This document shows positions 10,771 to 23,425 of a stretch of 64,000 nt of DNA, in pieces. Numbering within the stretch: position 1 is the first letter of the stretch; each line of letters opens with the position of its first letter. Made by a program: the position numbers and the translations under genes. The notes below the pieces were generated by a model, which was not told the DNA's origin, ran no database searches, and worked only from the letters and a program-made list of their open reading frames with translations. Origin of the DNA: Mimachlamys varia (Eukaryota > Mollusca > Bivalvia > Pectinida > Pectinidae); contig OX392540.1 in NCBI GenBank assembly GCA_947623455.1, positions 29,010,410 to 29,074,409 on the forward strand, read 5' to 3'.

Positions 10771-12591
10771 TAAAATTAAAAAAAAAATAGCGAAATTATC
10801 ACAGAGAGTATGTCTAAGAAGAGGAAGAGTCTGTATCATAATAATAATAATTCGAGGTTCTTATATATCGCTTTCTCACAACCTTAAAGACGTCTCAAAG
10901 TGGATCACAAATTATTCACAAATCTACGTCATTTCGAATGTTTGATCCGCATACGGTACATCAAAGTACTCATGCTCCTCGAGTACTTCTACTCCTCTAA
11001 ATTATGGCGTTCACCTGATAGCCATTTCATGGGTATTGCTATTCCGTCTTCGCTGATTAAGATAATTGAAAAGCTATTGATTCAATATGACCCCAATTAA
11101 GCATTAATCAACGCGATCGTGCTAGATGTTTGCTAATTCACACGGCATCTGTAATTATAGTTAGTACATGATTGGTGGTGGTGGGGGGTGGGGGTGGCGG
11201 GGGTGGGGGTTGGGGGGTTAAGAAATGTTACACCTCTACACTTCATTATCTCGAACTCGTATAACCCGAAGACCCCGTTTAATTCGAAGTAAGTTGTCGG
11301 TCCTAGCTGAACTTCACTCTAAACATTCGAATTCTAATAACTTCGTTAAACATGTCTTATATTTGATTATTACAGGAATGTAGACGTTCTTCATTGTACG
11401 ATACAATGTGCAATGCCAAAATAGTAAATCATCAAAGTGATTATGAATTATGTCCATGGTCGAAAAGTAGGCCACAGTGATCCAGTTCATTCATTTGCTT
11501 AATATGTATGAATTTCAAAGACATTCCATATTTTGAGTCTAAATATATGCAAAAACATTACAATATCATACATCTTTTGGAATTGCAAAATACTCCAAAC
11601 TAATATAAATATTCCAAAAGTATCATGTATCATGTAATTTTGTCAAAAAGAGGCCTATTATGAACTTGACTCCCTCTCCCCCCCCCCCACATAACTCTTT
11701 ATGCCCTCCAACCTGACCTAGATTTTATGTCAGGTCATGAACACCAAACTCAAAGGTGTACAAATACAAAAAAATGAATAAAACGTATCGGTGATAGCCA
11801 CCAGGAGGCTCAAATTGTCATCGTCCTTTAAGTGATGTATGGTATATGTCCGATTGTCTTATTTATGACGGTGTACTAAACTCCCCATATATCTCCAGTT
11901 CCACTGATATCTATCTGGTAATCCATCATAAAACTAGGGCCACCTGATACCAAAGTTTACGGGTGACTTTTATTTTACTGAATTATTCCATAGTAACCTA
12001 TATGTACTACCTTCTCTAACAGGCGGAGTCGGTGTCTGTATATCTTTTTTTATTCCCCGCCATGAAATGGGGCGGGGGGGGGGGGGGGGATTTAGTGTTA
12101 CCCATGTGCATCCCGTCCGTCCTGTCCCGGCTCTTTCCATGGTAATGTAACCAACCCAATTAAAAAAACTACTGATACGATTGTCATCAAACTTCACATA
12201 TATATTAAGTCTGATGTCCTGTTGTGCACCTTGCTCTTTTTTTCCGGATCAAGCATCCAAAATGGCCGCCATGGCCTCTGATTGGCTAAAAACATATCCT
12301 GTAATACATGTTCTACTACTTAAGGGATTATGTTGAAACTTGGTGGGAGGGATGGTAACATGACGGCACTCATTATTAAAAAAATATGACATGATTATTC
12401 AAGATGACTGCCAAATAAAGGCTTCTGAGTGGTCGAAATTTAAAGATTGTCCGATTTAAATGAAATTGGATATGTGTATGTAATCTTGCAATACGAAAGT
12501 AATCCAGTATTCCTTTTATGAAAACTAAAATAGGGGACATTTCATGGCCTCTGATTGGTCGAAATCCAAATATTGTCCAAATTCAATAAAA
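10690..12591 (+). repeat. Tandem unit 1 of 3 (1.9 kb)
   Basis: It begins at acatccgggccaacaagagt inside the SINE and ends at the next occurrence of that sequence. It holds, in order, the SINE tail, a minus-strand SINE 3' module (about 10835-10925), G-rich runs (11170-11216) and a ctcgaactcgtataacccga motif. Then come a C run (about 11680) and a block with ggccgccatggcctctgatt imperfectly repeated. It lacks about 325 bp present in units 2 and 3 (13272-13596), joined at gacgt|tcttcat. Confidence 0.93.
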
Positions 12592-14810
12592 ACATCCGGG
12601 CCAACAAGAGTGATTTATATACATGTGTAAGTTATATAACTTGTTTCATAATTGTTGTAAATTAAATAAAGTTAAATTAAAAAAAAAATTAACAAAATTA
12701 TCACAGAGAGTATGCCTCAGAATAGGAAGAGTCTGTATCATAATAATAATAATTCGAGGTTCTTATATATCGCTTTTTCACAACCTTAAAGACGTCTCAA
12801 AGTGGATCACAAATTATTCACAAATCTACGTCATTTCGAATGTTTGATCCGCATACGGATACATCAAAATACTCATGTTCCTCAAATACTTCTGCTCCTC
12901 TAAATTATGGCGTTCACCTTATAACCATTTCATGGGTATTGCTATTTCGTCTTCGCTGATTAAGATAATTGAAAAGCCACTGATTCAATATGACCCAAAT
13001 TAAGCATTAACCAATAACGCGATCGTGCTAGATGTTTGCTGATTCACACGGTATTCGAATCTGTAATCATAGTTAGTATATGAGGGGGGGGGTGGGGGTT
13101 AAGAAGTGTTACACCTCTACACCTCGTTATCTCGAACTCGTATAACCCGAAGACCCCGTTTAATTCGAAGTAATTTGTCGGTCCAAGCTGAACTTCACTC
13201 TAAACATTATAATTCTAATACTTTTGTTAAACATGTCTGATATTTTATTATTACAGTTGGGATATAGACGTCAGAAATTGCCATCGTGGCGTATGGGCAC
13301 GATCTTCGCAAACCATACCAACCAATCGCACGCGCGCTGTACGCAGCAGACTTTGGTGGTGAAAGCGGCCGTGATAGCTATAGACAGTACCAACATACAT
13401 TGACATGAAAAAGTAAGGCTTCTGCGTTACAAAACAAAGTAAGGTATTTGTTTTAGCGCACAGATGAGTTTTCTGTTTTTGTATATGAACACCTTGTGGA
13501 TAGGTGTCCATGACACGACACGAAATTAAGGTCAGGTCGGAGAGTATAACGAGTTGGGGAAGTTTGTGTGTGTGTGTGCATTTGGGGGGGGGGGGTTCTT
13601 CATAGTATCGATACATTGTGCAATTCCAAAATAGTAAATCATCAAAGTAATTATAAATTATGTCCATGATCGAAAAGTAGGTCACAGTGATCCAGTTTTT
13701 TCATTTGCTTAATACGTATGAATTTCAAAGATATTCCATATTTTGAGTCTATATATATGCAAAAACGTTACAATATCATACATCTTTTGGAATTGCAAAA
13801 TACTCCAAACTAATATAAATATTCCAAAAGGATCATGTAATTTTGTCAAAAAGAGGCCTATCATGAACTTGACAACCCCCCCCCCCCCCCAACACACACA
13901 CACACATAACTCTGTATGCCCTCCGACCTGACCTCGATTTTATGTCAGGTCATGAACACCAAACTCAAAGGTGTACAAATACAAAAAAAATGAATAAAAC
14001 GTATCGGTGATAGCCACCAGGAGGCTCAAATTGTCATCGTCCTTTAAGTGATGTATGGTATATGTCCGATTGTCTTATTTATGACGGTGTACTAAACTCC
14101 CCATATATCTCCAGTTCCACTGATATCTATCTGGTAATCCATCATAAAACTAGGGCCACCTGATACCAAACTTTACGGGTGACTTTTATTTTACTGCATT
14201 ATTCCATAGTAACCTATATGTACTACCTTCTCTAACAGGCGGAGTCGGTGTCTGTATATCTTTTTTTATTCCCCGCCATGAAATGGGGGGGGGGGGGGCA
14301 TTTAGTGTTACACGTACCCATGTCCGTCCCGTCCCGTTCCGTCCTGTCCAGTCTCTTTCCAAGGTAATGTAACCAACTTAATTAAAAAACTACTGATACG
14401 ATTGTCATCAAACTTCACATATATAATAAGTCTGGTGTCCTGTTGTGCACCTTGCTCTTTTTTTCCGGATCAAGCATCCAAAATGGCCGCCATGGTCTCT
14501 GATTGGCTAAAACATATCCTGTAATAAATGTTCTACTACTTAACGGATTATGATGAAACTTGGTGGGAGGGACGGTAACATGATGGCACTCATTATAAAA
14601 AAATATAACATGATTATTCAAGATGACTGCCAAATAAAGGCTTCTGAGTGGTCGAAATTTAAAGATTGTCCGATTTAAATGAAATTGGATATGTGTATGT
14701 AATCTTGCAATACGAAAGTAATCCAGTATTCCTTTTATGAAAACTAAAATAGGAGACATTTCATGGCCTCTGATTGGTCGAAATCCAAATATTGTCCAAA
14801 TTCCATAAAA
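12592..14810 (+). repeat. Tandem unit 2 of 3 (2.2 kb)
   Basis: Its order matches unit 1, plus the 325-bp segment with the exon-like sequence at 13257. It is highly similar to unit 3 throughout. Most differences are in homopolymer G/C runs and single bases. Confidence 0.95.
13257..13415 (+). pseudogene. Exon-like sequence of unit 2, frameshifted
   Basis: The acceptor tattttattattacag is followed by a frame starting LGYRRQKLPSWRMGTIFAN. In unit 3 it stays open to a stop. Here one A is missing near 13320 (accaacc against accaaacc), which shifts the frame. No function is recognised. Confidence 0.35.
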
Positions 14811-17039
14811 ACATCCGGGCCAACAAGAGTGATTTATATACATGTGTAAGTTATATAACTTGTTTCATAATTGTTGTAAAATAAATAAAGTTAAATTAAA
14901 AAAAAATTAGCAAAATTATCACAGAGAGTATGCCTCAGAATAGGAAGAGTCTGTATCATAATAATAATAATTCGAGGTTCTTATATATCGCTTTTTCACA
15001 ACCTTAAAGACGTCTCAAAGTGGATCACAAATTATTCACAAATCTACGTCATTTCGAATGTTTGATCCGCACACGGATACATCAAAGTACTCATGCTCCT
15101 CAAATACTTCTGCTCCTCTAAATTATGGCGTTCACCTGATAGCCATTTCATGGGTATTGCTATTCCGTCTTCGCTGATTAAGATAATTGAAAAGCCACTG
15201 ATTCAATATGACCCAAATTAAGCATTAACCAATAACGCGATCGTGCTAGATGTTTGCTGATTCACATGGTATTCGAATCTGTAATCATAGTTAGTATATG
15301 AGGGGGGGGGGGGGGGGTAAAAGTGTTACACCTCTACACCTCGTTATCTCGAACTCGTATAACCCGAAGACCCCGTTTAATTCGAAGTAAGTTGTCGGTC
15401 CAAGCTGAACTTCACTCTAAACAATATAATTCTAATACTTTTGTTAAACATGTCTGATATTTTATTATTACAGTTGGGATATAGACGTCAGAAATTGCCA
15501 TCGTGGCGTATGGGCACGATCTTCGCAAACTATACCAAACCAATCGCACATGCACTGTACGCAGCAGACTTTGGTAGTGAAAACGGCCGTGATCGCTATA
15601 GACAGTACCAACATACATTGACATGAAAAAGTAAGGCTTCTGCGTTACAAAACAAAGTAAGGTATTTGTTTTAGCGCACAGATGAGTTTTCTGTTTTTGT
15701 ATATGAACACCTTGTGGATAGGTGTCCATGACACGACACGAAATTAAGGTCAGGTCGGAGAGTATAACGAGTTGGGGAAGTTTGTGTGTGTGTGTGCATT
15801 TGGGGGGGGGGGGGGGGGGGGGGGTTCTTCATAGTATCGATACATTGTGCAATTCCAAAATAGTAAATCATCAAAGTAATTATAAATTATGTCCATGATC
15901 GAAAAGTAGGTCACAGTGATCCAGTTTTTTCATTTGCTTAATACGTATGAATTTCAAAGATATTCCATATTTTGAGTCTATATATATGCAAAAACGTTAC
16001 AATATCATACATCTTTTGGAATTGCAAAATACTCCAAACTAATATAAATATTCCAAAAGGATCATGTAATTTTGTCAAAAAGAGGCCTATCATGAACTTG
16101 ACAACCCCCCCCCCCCCCCCCCCCAACACACACACACACATAACTCTGTATGCCCTCCGACCTGACCTCGATTTTATGTCAGGTCATGAACACCAAACTC
16201 AAAGGTGTACAAATACAAAAAAAATGAATAAAACGTATCGGTGATAGCCACCAGGAGGCTCAAATTGTCATCGTCCTTTAAGTGATGTATAGTATATGTC
16301 CGATCGTCTTATTTATGACGGTGTACTAAACTCCCCATATATCTCCAGTTCCACTGATATCTATCTGGTAATCCATCATAAAACTAGGGCCACCTGATAC
16401 CAAACTTTACGGGTGACTTTTATTTTACTGCATTATTCCATAGTAACCTATATGTACTACCTTCTCTAACAGGCGGAGTCGGTGTCTGTATATCTTTTTT
16501 TATTCCCCGCCATGAAATGGGGGGGGGGGGGGGCATTTAGTGTTACCCATGTCCGACCCGTCCCGCCCCGTCCTGTCCCGTCTCTTTCCATGGTAATGTA
16601 ACCAACTTAATTAAAAAACTACTGATACGATTGTCATCAAACTTCACATATATAATAAGTCTGATGTCCTGTTGTGCACCTTGCTCTTTTTTTCCGGATC
16701 AAGCATCCAAGATGGCCGCCATGGCCTCTGATTGGCTAAAAACATATCATGTAATAAATGTTCTACTACTTAAGGGATTATGATGAAACTTGGTGGGAGG
16801 GATGGTAACATGACGGCACTCATTATAAAAAAAATTGACATGATTATTCAAGATGACTGCCAAATAAAGGCTTCTGAGTGGTCGAAATTTAAAGATTGTC
16901 CGATTTAAATGAAATTGGATATGTGTATGTAATCTTGCAATTCGAAAGTAATCCAGTATTCTTTTTATGAAAACTAAAATAGGAGACCATTATGGCCTCT
17001 GATTGGTCGAAATCCAAATATTGTCCAAATTCCATAAAA
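14811..17039 (+). repeat. Tandem unit 3 of 3 (2.2 kb)
   Basis: This is the right-most copy. It ends at ttccataaaa, where the sequence continues as ttttgcagaactgc instead of the SINE tail. That marks the original right edge of the duplicated segment. It contains the longest homopolymers: a G run of about 24 at 15801 and a C run of about 19 at 16105. Confidence 0.95.
15474..15626 (+). CDS. Possible terminal exon of an unknown protein (unit 3 copy)
   Basis: After the acceptor ttattattacag (15462-15473) the frame runs 50 codons to TGA: LGYRRQKLPSWRMG, then a middle part, ending RDRYRQYQHTLT. The composition is protein-like, but I recognise no family. Unit 2 has a one-base shift and unit 1 has lost nearly all of it, so at most one of three copies is intact. 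It may be an exon carried along in the duplication, or chance. Confidence 0.3.
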   Translation: MGYRRQKLPSWRMGTIFANYTKPIAHALYAADFGSENGRDRYRQYQHTLT

Positions 17040-18015
17040 TTTTGCAGAACTGCTTTTATATTGGGGCGAGGACATTTATGTCTCACATACATTTCTAGTT
17101 TAATGTATATTTATTTATATTTTTTAATAAGCCTCAAAAGTATACGTTTACCTGAAGGGAGCTATACAATCTGTTGGATTCGTTTTTAAAAAAAATAATT
17201 TAAAATTAATATATTGAAATGAGTATTATAAAGAAATTATGTTTTGCGCTGATACATTATAGTAGAGTAGAAAGCATAGGGAACCCTAACAAAATACAAT
17301 GTACAGCTTGTTACGTGCACATATGATAGTCGTTAGACGAGAAAAGGAATCTACAAAATATGCCAAGGTTTGTTTTGTTGTTGTTGTTGTTGTTTTCAAA
17401 TAAGCCTCTAATGTAAAAATAGCTTTCGTGATGATTAAGGGTGATTTAAGTAGGCAAAAAATTATGTTGAATTTTAAAACAAACATTCCAACAAAGAAAG
17501 GCACACTTAATGTCATGATATATACCAAAATGTATGTGACCACATGAACTTTCTTGATACATTCAATGATAAGCTGTACTGTGTATGGTAAGAGATTCTT
17601 GTGAGAAGATACACCATGGAATAGTTAGATAATGCATCATTTACTAATTCTAAGTTACACTATATATGAAACCAGAAAAAAACAGCAAAAAACAGCAAAA
17701 AACAGCAATGTCGTTGTACTCTCAATTGTCGCGCTACCGCTTAAAACGTGCTACGTCATAAAACGCACCTGCAAGTATTGTTCACGTAAATCGTCCAAGC
17801 ACTCACAATGAAAACTTAAGTCGTCTATATAATTACATAAACTGGTAAACAACTTTTTTTTTCAAATAATGTACGATCACTTCAGATAAACGTATATACT
17901 TAAGCGCAAACTTACACGTACATGACTGTATAAATTAGAGGTTTATTTTTTTAATTTACAATACGGTACTCAAACCCCATCCACACGGTATATAACATGT
18001 TGAAAACGTTTAGCT
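17040..18015. other. AT-rich unique DNA
   Basis: It contains a (gtt)n run near 17375 and a small aaaacagc repeat (17675-17708). No gene or element is recognised. Confidence 0.6.
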
Positions 18016-18017
18016 TC

Positions 18018-18640
18018 CTATGTATACGGTAGTTTTCACCATACCTCACCAGATCGTTGATATTTCTAGCGTGCGCGGGCGTACTGAACTTTTTTGTTAT
18101 TGTTACACGTTGCCATACCCAAAAGTGATAGCAATATCAAGTACATCAATATATATCAAGATGTATAAATATAAAAAGAGAGAAAACTCGGCACAATTTC
18201 TGCTGTTTTCGTCATATATCGGTGACTCTTTAGAAGGTTTATATGAGGCGGGGCCGCGGTGGTCGAGTGGTTAAGGTGTTCCGACATTCTACCACTAAGC
18301 CTCCAACTCTGAATTCTGAGTTCGAAACCCACGTGGGGCAGTTGCCAGGTACTGACCGTAGGTCGGTGTTTTTTCTCCAGGTATCCCGGCTTTCCTCCAC
18401 CTCCAAAACCTGGCACGTCCTTAAATAACCACGGCTGTTATTAGGATGTAAAACAAAATAAACCAACTAAACTAAATGATTATTCGACATTTTTTTTCTT
18501 TTGGATATCGAAAACAAATTCTAAAGAGTCACCGAGATGTGGAGAAAACGTTAGAATGTGTGCCGAGTTTTCTTTCTTTTTAAATTTATAATATTTGTCT
18601 GTTAGGTTCGGTGAAAACCTATTGACTAATACACGTATAT
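18018..18640. repeat. Large inverted repeat with a SINE in its loop
   Basis: 18163-18236 (agagagaaaactcggcacaa...cggtgactctttagaa) is complementary to 18516-18592 with scattered mismatches. Weaker pairing extends outward (tatacggtagttttcacca near 18022 against 18610-18640). Most of the loop is the SINE at 18252-18473, which therefore entered an existing fold-back. Confidence 0.75.
18252..18473 (+). mobile_element. tRNA-Ser/Leu-like SINE
   Basis: The head ggtggtcgagtggttaaggt (A box) and gagttcgaaacccac (B box) is followed by ctgaccgtaggtcggtg. The 3' part is cctggcacgtccttaaat...ctgttattaggatgtaaaac. A related copy lies at 39531-39965. Confidence 0.85.
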
Positions 18641-18781
18641 ATAGTCCCTGACATGATTGGAGCTCAATCAACAACAGACGAAATGAATGTCTCAAATTTT
18701 GAAATGCTGAACGATTTTGTTCGGGTATCTCGTTCGTCCGAGAAATTGTCGGAGAAAATGCTTCAATTTCAATCATATCAT

Positions 18782-19034
18782 AGTCACCGTTTCCTAGCGC
18801 CACATCGGGGTCTCTAAACTGTGAACACAGTGTCTCTATTCTAGTCTATTATGGACGTTAAAGATAGCTGAAATATGGCTGCGGTCCGTGCGCTATATTG
18901 AAAATAAATGAAGGTCGTATTTGAAGCGCCACGGACATATTTCCTTACCTGACCTACTCGACTCTCGCTTCAGAATAGAGACCCCCTGTGTTCACAGTTT
19001 AGAGACCCCGATGTGGCACTAGGACACGGTGATA
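18782..19034. mobile_element. Small inverted-repeat (MITE-like) element
   Basis: The arms 18782-18844 and 18970-19034 are near-perfect complements (gccacatcggggtctctaaa, ctgtgaacacag). The spacer is about 125 bp and has no coding sequence. A target duplication is not clear. Confidence 0.82.
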
Positions 19035-20590
19035 GTTAGGACATATGAAAAAAAAAATGAAATCATAAAAATGTGAGCCAATAAAAAAATTCCAAGATAA
19101 TATTGTGTATGATTCATATCTTGGCTGTATGTTTGCGGAGAGATATACAGCTTTACATGTTCATTTTGTTGTAAGTTTGCTATCTAAAGCTCAACAAAAC
19201 CAACACACCCGTAAAAAATACTTCATTTACGGGAATACTGCAGACGTAGATGACCGTATACAAAGGAAATGAATCTCGCGTTGGTGTAATTTATGAGACA
19301 AATGATAGCCTTTGCTAAAATAGCAAATCATGCGTATACGTAAATATTTTTTCCAAAAACAACAAAACAAACAAACAAACAAAAAAACAAAACAAAAATC
19401 GCAAACAACAAGAGACTGCCAAAGCGTCAACAAAACCATAATCAGAAGCAAAAATCGATGAACCCTAGAAGCAAAATAAAGATGATGGCAAACATGATAG
19501 CATCAGCAAAAATAAGTCAAAATAGATATATCAGTAATCTAATTATAAGTTTTCAAAATCGAAATAAAAAAACAAAAAAACCCTATCTGATAATATGAGT
19601 TCGTTAAACTTACCTTGTTAGGTTATAGCCGATATCAGAGCACGTGTCGTCGAGGAGACTGAGGTACTGACTGCCTTACACGATAAAGTATTGGTGATGA
19701 CAGACTGTTGTGGACACACGTGGTTGTATACGCCTAGTGTTTACCAAGAGTACAGGTAAACGTTCAGGTATATATCAACGCTGTATCACACGAGACAGGT
19801 AAAGGGGCCTGCCGCGGGGAAACATTTACTCACATGGACTTGATTTACGGTGTAAACTATTTTGAGTTCATATTCTTAAGTCTGATCAGTGCGGTTGTCT
19901 GATATTTGTTTCATACATTTTTGTTGCAAGATACTAGATTATGTAGGGACAGAGAGGCGAGGCTTATTGTCTCGTAAAATCAGATGACAGAGATGTATAG
20001 GAGTGTATGACGTAGTGATGTTGGCAGCATTCTAGGGGCTCTTAAGGGGGGACTTGGTCGATAATTAGATATTGGTATACTGCATCGCTCTTCCTAAATA
20101 GGTCTAGGGGGACAAAAGAGACTCTAAAACGATGTTATTACGACACATAGGAAACTAAAAAGTTACATTATTAAGACACAAAAAGAAAACTAAAAACATT
20201 CATTTAATCTACTCGTGATACTTTTTCATTCAGGCTTATATAGGGTTACGCAGATGTTGCGCACAGTAATTGAAGAAATAGCCAGTATTTGACGAGGACG
20301 AGAAAATATAACTGAAATAATTAACGAGTGACACTCTCAGATCCAACATTCAATGAGATGGATTAAATGTGTATAATGTTTTTAAAGTTGTCTTCTAATT
20401 CCTCACATTACGTATTCCGTGCATGATATGACCACGTGTTTTAGTTTGAACGTACTTTGCAAGTATATAATTTGTTACAATAAAGTAAATATTTTGTGTA
20501 AACACGTGTTAAAAATATTCTTGGACATTGCTGAGACTTTTCCTAATGTACATTTGTGTTTTTTATTATTAGTTAGTCACCTGAGACGAA
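19035..20590. other. No gene seen; possible untranslated exon on minus
   Basis: A (caaa)n run sits at 19365-19395. On the minus strand a strong donor, cctaacaag|gtaagt, occurs at 19617 and could end a non-coding first exon, but there is no supporting frame. The last 30 bp belong to a repeat (gtcacctgagacgaag) into which the hAT element inserted. Confidence 0.45.
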
Positions 20591-20853
20591 GTTTCAAGTA
20601 GAGGTGCAACGATTCACTTCGATGCATCGAAAATCCGGTTCACAAGGGCCGATTCGATTCCGATAACAACTCCACCAATTTCGATTCGATTCACAATCTC
20701 CCGCATGGGCCCTCAATTAAAACGGAAGTCCGTGTTTTAGACCGGCTCTTAATATAATAGCGCTGTTTATAACGTAACGTACGATTGGTCAGTAATAATT
20801 AGGTCATCCAATCAATTCGGGTGTTTCGTTTCCTTATCGGTAGGGTTATCAAA

Positions 20854-22193
20854 ATGGCGTCTAACGATGACTTGCAGAAACCGGTGCTCAAAGATGCACC
20901 CCAAAAACTAAAGTCAAAAGTTTGGCAACATTTTGGATTCCGCGAGGGGGCAGACAAAACCATGGCCACTTGTAAAATATGTTTTGTTGATGTGTCGTAC
21001 CCCAAATCAGGAAGCACAACGAACTTAAATCAGCATATGAAAAGGAAGCACAACGTCGACGCATTAAAAATAAGTGAAAAACCTGGCGTGTCAAACACAG
21101 GTAATTCCGTTTCGGCAAGAAAGTCAAGCGCTAACCTTACCAGTGGGCAGTTAAAATTGACAGACATGAAAGGTAAACTGAATGTTGAAAGGTCACAGAT
21201 GATTTCTGCATCGATTGCTGGCTATCTGGCATGTGACATGCGTCCGTACAGTACTGTACAAAATCAAGGGTTCAAAAATATGGTTCAAGTTTTGGAACCG
21301 AGGTACAAACTTCCTAGTCGCACACACTTCAGTGAAACAGTTATGCCAGCCCTTTGGAAAAAAGTTATAGATAGGGTTAAGAAGCAGATTAATTATGCTG
21401 ACAGTATTGCAATAACTACAGACTCATGGACATCTAGATCAACAGAGAATTATGTTGCTGTAACCTCCCATTTTATCAATGAAGATTGGAAAGTTGAAAA
21501 TTACACCCTTGAAACAAAAAAATTCAATGAATCTCATACAGCTGAAAATTTGGCCTGTGGTCTAAATGGGACAGTTACACGCTGGCAACTTGAACGAAAC
21601 GGCAGAGGTCCTGCAATTGCCACTGACAATGCCAGCAATATAGTACGTGCAGTGAAGGAATGCGGTTTGAGTCCACATATTGGGTGTTTCGCCCACACCT
21701 TAAACTTAGCCGTACAGCGTGGACTGAAAGTTTCACAAGTCGATAGACTTTTGGGTAGGGTGAGGCGTGTAGTAACATTTTTTCATAAAAGCACTTCTGC
21801 CACAAGTTGTCTCAAGGTAACACAAGCAAAACTTAATCTTCCTGAGCACAAGCTTCTGCTGGATGTTCCAACCAGGTGGAATTCAAGCTACGACATGTGT
21901 GAGCGATATTTAGAGCAGCAAGCAGCTATATATGCTGCATTAATTGAAGTAAAAAAAAATGTCAAAGACATAGTTACATTATCGGAAGGTGATATACAGA
22001 ACATAGAAGAAATGATTGTCATTTTGAAACCATTTAAAACGGTAACAACCATAATGTGTAGCCAGCAACACCCGACAGTGTCCCTAATACATCCTCTGAA
22101 ACAAATGCTGCTTGGACAACTTGAGGTATTTCCGTCGGACAACACATTGGTGTCGGCAATCAAAACAGCAATCAGCTCTGACCTCAAGCCAAG
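20854..22193 (+). CDS. hAT (ZBED-like) transposase, exon 1
   Basis: This exon encodes the DNA-binding and main catalytic part of a cut-and-paste transposase that acts on the element's ends in the nucleus. The start is ATG in aaaATGGCG at 20854. A BED zinc finger covers about residues 24-66 (W.HF, CKIC, H....H as QHMKRKH). The RNase H-like fold follows, with the first aspartate in ITTDSWTS, the second in ATDNASN, the C..H motif CFAHTLNL and the conserved LDVPTRWNSSYDM. No stop interrupts it. The exon ends CCA AG|gtaagg in phase 2, which joins in frame to exon 2. Confidence 0.93.
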
Positions 22194-22775
22194 GTAAGGC
22201 TTGTTTTACATAGTTAGCCATTCTCTTGCTGAAATAAATATTTTTATGGGCTAATTTCATCCAAAATAAACTGAAAAAAAAATCATGTATATTATGAAAA
22301 AGAATGTCTTACAGTGTAGATCTTGATCAGACAGTTTCTGGCTGATCAGTATCTAAGCTGTTTGGAAAAGTGTATAATTTTTTAGATATTTAAATAGCAA
22401 GAGATTGGTTAATTCATTTTATAAACTAAGATATAAATAATAAATATATAAATAAACATAATAATTATTGCACAATATGGCCATTATTGGACTCAGATTT
22501 CAAGCCAGAGAAGAGTTTTGGTAAAATAAATTTCATGCAGATTTTTCAAACACTGAATAATTCCAAGATTGCACACAATGTAAACAGTAAGACTGACTAG
22601 AAAAAAAAACTATTATTAAACAGAAAGAAAAACATTTTCTAAAATTGCATGTATAAGTTAATAATTTGAATAAATATGATTGTACAATACAGTTTATCAT
22701 TTCCAACAATGTTTACTATATATTTGTTTTGACGAAACAATCACATAAAGAGTTATTTTCACTTTTTTGTTTCAG

Positions 22776-22932
22776 GTACACTGATGCAAGTATTTCGGGG
22801 TTCCTTCTACAGGCTTCTGCTCTTGACCCGCGGTTTAAGAGTCTGCCATACTTGGATGATAGCGCCAGACGTGACGTATATGATAGTGTCCAAACAGAAG
22901 TACAGAAATTAGAGAATAAACCCATGTCCCAG
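22776..22932 (+). CDS. hAT transposase, exon 2
   Basis: The acceptor cttttttgtttcag joins exon 1 in phase, giving RYTDASISGFLLQASALDPR. The ALDPRFK.LPYL motif is standard in hAT transposases just before the C-terminal dimerisation region. The exon ends CCCAG|gtatgt in phase 0. Confidence 0.9.
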
Positions 22933-22973
22933 GTATGTGAATAAATATAAAACAATATCTCTGTAAAGTCCAT

Positions 22974-23236
22974 GGGTCAGTTGTTCAAAACTTTTAACAA
23001 AAAAATCCTCGTCAACTAATGAATCCTTGTTAACTTTTGTTCCAAAATACAGCATTATGTTTTGGATGTTTGTTCAAAACCTTTATCCCAAATGATTTGT
23101 TGCAATGTAACAAATCATTTGGGATAAAAGTTTTGAAAAAATTTCAAAAACATATTGTTACATGCAACAAAGAAGTTAACAACGATTTGTTAACTTAACG
23201 AGGATTTTGTCGTTAAAAGTTTTCAACAACTGACCC
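22974..23236. mobile_element. Inverted-repeat (MITE-like) element in hAT intron 2
   Basis: The ends gggtcagttgttcaaaactt (22974 on) and the complement ending at 23236 pair over about 40 bp. A second hairpin (tttatcccaaatgatttgtt / complement, about 23084-23150) forms the centre. A possible short duplication, cat, flanks it. It is wholly inside the intron, so it need not harm the transposase. Confidence 0.8.
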
Positions 23237-23425
23237 CATAAATAGTTAAATACTCAACAGTATGCTGTAATTGTTGTTAGGTATTCATGGACTTTAATTT
23301 AAAAAGACAAAATTTATTATTTCTGTCATTCAGTGTCATCAGTTTATTATAATATTATTGTAATATCACTGATTATGTTATTTTAAAGACAGCCTAGATA
23401 AGTCTGTTTCTATTTCTGTTTTCAG

